A stretch of 64,000 bases of DNA from Phialocephala subalpina (lineage: Eukaryota; Ascomycota; Leotiomycetes; Helotiales; Mollisiaceae): NCBI GenBank assembly GCA_900073065.1, contig FJOG01000001.1, positions 2,078,439 through 2,142,438 on the forward strand, read 5' to 3'. Shown piece after piece: positions 60,204 through 64,000 of the stretch. Positions within the stretch are counted from its first letter, which is position 1. Every line of letters begins with the position of its first letter. The position numbers and the translations under genes are program-made. The notes beneath the pieces were generated by a model. That model saw only the letters and a program-made list of their open reading frames with translations, was not told where the DNA came from and ran no database searches.

Positions 60204-61062
60204 AGGGGTCGATTGATGAAAATTATCGGTTGGAAGGTTATACTGCATTCTCTCGTTCAGCATTGCATTTCTGCCTCAAAATTCAGCGTGTCTGCTGAGA
60301 CGGCGTTTCGGGGGTCGGTGAATTCATTTCCTTGTTGCTAAATTTTGCGCATGCTTGAAAGATCGAAGCAGAAGACGAAGAATTCGCAGATAGAACTGTG
60401 ATAGAGCGCCGCCACGATACCATTAGAACTATATCCTGTATAGAGTTGCACTTAATAAAAGTAACATCATGAACACTTCTTTGAAGTTCGTTGCACTTGT
60501 GTGCAGAGGTGACATGTTTGTGGTTGTTGCACATGGCGTGATGGCGGAAGATCCGGATTCCGGGTATGGCGGGAACTTCGAGTGATAATTGAAAGTATAT
60601 TAAGTTCCTGAAAATTGTAGGTAGATAAATATGATATGATAGTAGGCCAAAGCTACTTGGGGTAATGAACGCAATGTTTGTGAATGAATAAGAGATGGCT
60701 TGTGGCTTTGAAAGAGCTTTAGTGTGGCAGCTTATGGGAAGCGGGGATAGCGGGGTAACAGTCCACCAGCAACGATACGGAGAATCATTCCTAGCGAATC
60801 ATTAAATTTATTAAAGTGCAGATAAATTGAACTTACTTTGCTCCACAATGTCCTTAATGCTCTAAGGTCTAAAGCTCAGGAATAACCTAGCTTCAAAAAC
60901 ACCTAAGCACAACACAAGGTTTCTCAAGCAAGGTCAACCGGCGCTCATTGTGCATGTCGAGCATCTCTATTTTGGAAATCTAGCATCTATAATCTAGATT
61001 AATAACTTATCTACTTCACCTTCCCACAAGAATACCCTCTGCAGCCTCATTCCAATCCATAT
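60204..61062. other. Intergenic region between convergent genes
   Basis: About 860 bp between the desaturase stop and the sugar transporter stop. No gene is supported. It is moderately AT-rich towards 60420-60660. Confidence 0.4.
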
Positions 61063-63281
61063 CTACACACCCTTCTCAACCTCAACATGCTCCCCATCTA
61101 ACTGAATCCCCTTCTCCACCCCCTCCATATTCGGCACCCTCTGATGATACCCCGGCTGCACCGTCTTCCCTCCCTTCGCTGTAAACACACCGCCCGTAAT
61201 CCCCCCTTTCTCAAACAAATGATCGATATCCTCAAGCTGCAATTGATTCGTCTCAGGAAAGAAACAATACACGATCGGTACCCAGAGAGCGCAGAAGATG
61301 GCAAAGATGATGAATGTTCGCCAGTCGATGCTATCAATGGCGATGGGTGTAATTTGTACCACAGTGAAGACACACACTAAATCATGTGGAGTCAGTGTAT
61401 GGTGTTTTGAATATTTGAAAGTGTTTAGCTAGTGGGGAAAAGGGAAAACTCACTCCAGTTGATAAATGCTCCCAATGCTTGACCACGACTCCTGATTCTC
61501 GTTGTCGTGACTTCGGATGGATAAAACCTGCCCCAAGGATCTCAAGATCAGTATACTTCTTTTCCAAATTTTCGGAAAATGAAGCTGAATGTCTTAAGAC
61601 TTTAAAGACAACACGGAAGACAGAAGATAGCTTCAAGAAGGTAACTTACCAAGGAATCGGCAACCACCCAATCCCCAAAAAGATCTGAAAAATAAACACA
61701 AAAGCCGTCGCCGCATATGCCGTGCTCCTATAGATAGATCAGTATATGATTTGACGTAGAATTTGGGAGTCGAGGAGCTGAGGAGCCTAGTTCGCAGTAC
61801 CCGCGAAGAGTTCGGATCTAAATACCTTTGCAAATAAAGGGAAGAATTTGACATACCTCGTCCCAATACTTAGCAAGATAGACACCATACTAAAACAAAA
61901 ACACAATCCCGCAGCACTAAACATCAACAATGCTCTCCTCCCAAATCTCTCCACCGTCCACAACGGAATAAAGCTAGCAGCCAAATACGTCAAACTCGTA
62001 CAACCCCCAAGTATCAAGGACAAATTCCTCGATAATCCCATGGTATTAGCATATACGACGGGAGCATAGTAGTTAATCATATTACTCCCCGTAAACTGCT
62101 GCATCAAATTAACCGCACAACAAAGCACCACCCTCCTGAAATTCTGAATCTTGCCTCCTTTCAACAACTCACTATATCTAAACGGGCCACCCGCACTCTC
62201 AATCTCAAGGCTCGTCTCAATCTGTCTCCTTTGGAAGACGACATCTTCGTCATCGATTGTTGCGTCTTTGGAATGGAGACGAGCGAGGACTTGGGCAGCG
62301 GCGGTGTTCTGGCCTTTTTCGATGAGGTAGCGGGGGGTTTCGGGGAGGGGGAGCATTTGGAGGACTAGGCAGATGGCGAAAAAGGCTTGGAAGGAGATGG
62401 GGAGGCGCCATTGGATGGGACCCGAAGCAAAGGAGAGGCCAAAGTCGAGCCAGTAGGCTATGCAGAGGCCGACGATAGTTACGGTGCCTTGCATGCTGAG
62501 GAGGATACCTCTGTTGCCTGGTTTACACATCTCGGATTGGTACACTTCAAGAAGTTAGTATGTGGTTGCAGAGGATGCTAAGGAGTCGAGGAGTCGAAGA
62601 GCCGAGCTCTTCGGGAGCTCGACTCCCTACGAAATGGTTAAATCAGGGCGGGGCTTATACATACTTGGGATGGTGGAGGAACTGAGTAAGGAAGTCAGAG
62701 TCAGTATATCTCTTTCATACATATAAAGAAGGCAAGGACGATGTCCTAGGACGGTTGGGACATTCAGGAGCTTGATGTAACTCTATATCCCGCAAACCTA
62801 GAAGCAACAAGCAAAAGTAACCATTGTTCTTCGAAGGTGACTTACTTGAAGCCATTGCCAATACCTGTGACAATCCTGCCAACGAGGAGTTGAGCCAAAG
62901 TCGTCGAGGATCCTAGAAGTATAGTCCCAATAATCATCGTAGTACCACCAGCAATGATCATGTTCTTTCGTCCAAAGCGTTCGCCGAAGAAAAAAGTAAA
63001 GAGTGCTCCAGCCGCACATCCGATATCATAGATGGATGTTATGATGCCTTGTAATTTTGCATCTGGGTTATTGAACTCTTGTGCAAATTGATTGTTGGCT
63101 CCAATGAGTCCGCTCATTACTCCTTGGTCATATCCTAAGAGCAAGAATCCTTGACAGCTGGCCGCTATTTCTAGTGTTAGTGTTTCTTTCATTACTGAAT
63201 GTTGTCTCGGTGCCAAATACCTGTGATCGCCCAGTTCAAGGCTCGACCGCTCATAGGTCTCCCACCACCGAAGAGCTTCAT
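61063..63281 (-). CDS. MFS sugar transporter
   Basis: Seven exons (63281-63221, 63164-62846, 62681-62665, 62544-61857, 61727-61650, 61527-61454, 61376-61063) total 1551 nt, 516 residues. The third exon is only 17 nt (NSSTIP region) and is needed to join GNGF to MYQSEMCKPGNRG. The start is MKLFGGGRPMSGRALNWAIT. Sugar-porter motifs are present: GYDQGVMSGLI in the first helix, FGERFGRK after the second, GRIVTGIGNGF, PETPRYLIEKG after the sixth, VERFGRR after the eighth and PETNQLQLEDID after the twelfth. Helix 7 has QQFTGSNMINYYAP. Twelve helices are expected; sugar specificity is not readable. Introns 2, 3 and 4 are 164, 120 and 129 nt, unusually long here, and two of them share a repeated segment. 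Confidence 0.92.
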
Positions 63282-64000
63282 TTCGTAGGTATGGTATACA
63301 GAAAACAGTAGTACAACGAAGAGCAGCTGATCCCAAGAGTAAATGCCAACAAGGTATTTTCAAAATCCAAACAAAACTTAACAAACAATTCAAACCTTAA
63401 CCCAAATACAAGAAGTCAAACACATCTTAAAAATCTAGATTTCTTCTCAGCATATTTCTGCCAAACCGGTCAAAAGCCTACCGAGTCCATCTTTGTCTGA
63501 CTGCCGGCTTACACGGCACGATATGTCCCCTTGACGTGTCTTTCCCCACAAAGTCCACTTTGGGGGCTGGGCGGGTTAGCGAGATGTAGATCATTAGGCG
63601 CCACTTGGCAATGATCGACATTCCCCCGATTTGACGTATGTGGAGGCTCCTCATTTTCGGTGGGGTTTGGACCGAAGGTGAAGTTGAAGGCGAAAGTAAA
63701 CGTGAATGCTTTCGAGTACTGACTCAGTTTTGATGAGAGTGCATGACTTTTGTTTATTGGAGTTTCGGAGTGAGTAAACTTCATCGTTTGAGTGAATTTT
63801 GAAATAGAGCTGGACATTGGGGAATTGATGAAGTTAGAGACGAACCTGGAGTCGACTCGGATATTCATGCCACCACAACATCCGGATCCAATTTTGAAAT
63901 TGGTGTTGGAACGAAAGTGACCGGATATTCGAGTTCGATATTCACTGGAGCTCCAAGGAGGGAAATGTTGTCCAAAATACCCATAGGCTTTGAAAATAAG
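63282..64000. other. Upstream region of the sugar transporter, no gene supported
   Basis: 719 bp to the window end. A minus-strand frame of 119 codons at 63509-63868 has low complexity and no motif. It is most likely promoter sequence. Confidence 0.4.

Noticed and set aside
1..64000. tRNA, rRNA and CRISPR arrays
   Set aside because: I looked for B-box-like GGTTCGANNCC sequences, rRNA-like blocks and regular spacer repeats and found none convincing. The tandem repeats present are simple minisatellites.

Overview
The window is nuclear DNA from a filamentous ascomycete. This rests on the short introns (mostly 45-70 nt, GT donor, CTAAC/CTGAC-type branch, YAG acceptor), on gene families typical of Pezizomycotina (SUN protein, Msn2/4-like zinc-finger factor, MBOAT wax-synthase protein, diphthamide ligase with RidA domains), and on AT-rich decayed repeats. 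A Leotiomycete-like source is my impression from remembered protein similarity and is not proven. I found no bacterial features, CRISPR array, rRNA or tRNA gene.

Layout, left to right. 2-364: 3' end of an unidentified gene. 1-4 kb: an MBOAT/wax-synthase-like acyltransferase (+) convergent with an isoprenylcysteine-methyltransferase-like gene (-) that appears frameshifted. 4.3-9.1 kb: TRAPPII subunit Trs130. 10.1-12.1 kb: a six-exon amino-acid permease preceded by GATA boxes. 12.2-13.6 kb: a nest of repeats (an 83-bp inverted repeat, a small MITE-like element, 41-bp direct repeats, a minisatellite). 14.1-16.2 kb: a disordered coiled-coil protein. 18.3-22.1 kb: an Hcs1/SMUBP2-type helicase with unusually large introns. 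22.7-23.8 kb: a DUF202 membrane protein. 25.2-26.6 kb: a SUN-family wall protein with a 3.3-kb upstream region. 29.9-32.5 kb: Dph6. 34-35.2 kb: an MDR oxidoreductase. 36.2-38.2 kb: an Msn2/4-like transcription factor with a long upstream region.

38.2-49.3 kb contains no intact gene that I can support. It does hold two clearly decaying membrane-protein genes, one adiponectin-receptor/Izh-like and one GPCR-like. 49.3-50.5 kb: an unrecognised protein with two CxxC pairs. 52.1-55.7 kb: the spliceosomal helicase Prp28, divergent from mitochondrial ribosomal protein L25 (mL59). 58.7-60.2 kb: a delta-12 fatty-acid desaturase. 61.1-63.3 kb: a seven-exon MFS sugar transporter with a 17-nt exon.

Most intact genes are conserved housekeeping or envelope functions (vesicle tethering, splicing, translation, lipid desaturation, nutrient uptake) and show no operon-like link. 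The more unusual material lies between them: decaying receptor-like genes, expanded introns with hairpins or repeated segments, and the repeat nest. All exon joins were worked out by hand from splice signals, reading phase and family motifs. Where stated, the exon sum is an exact multiple of three.
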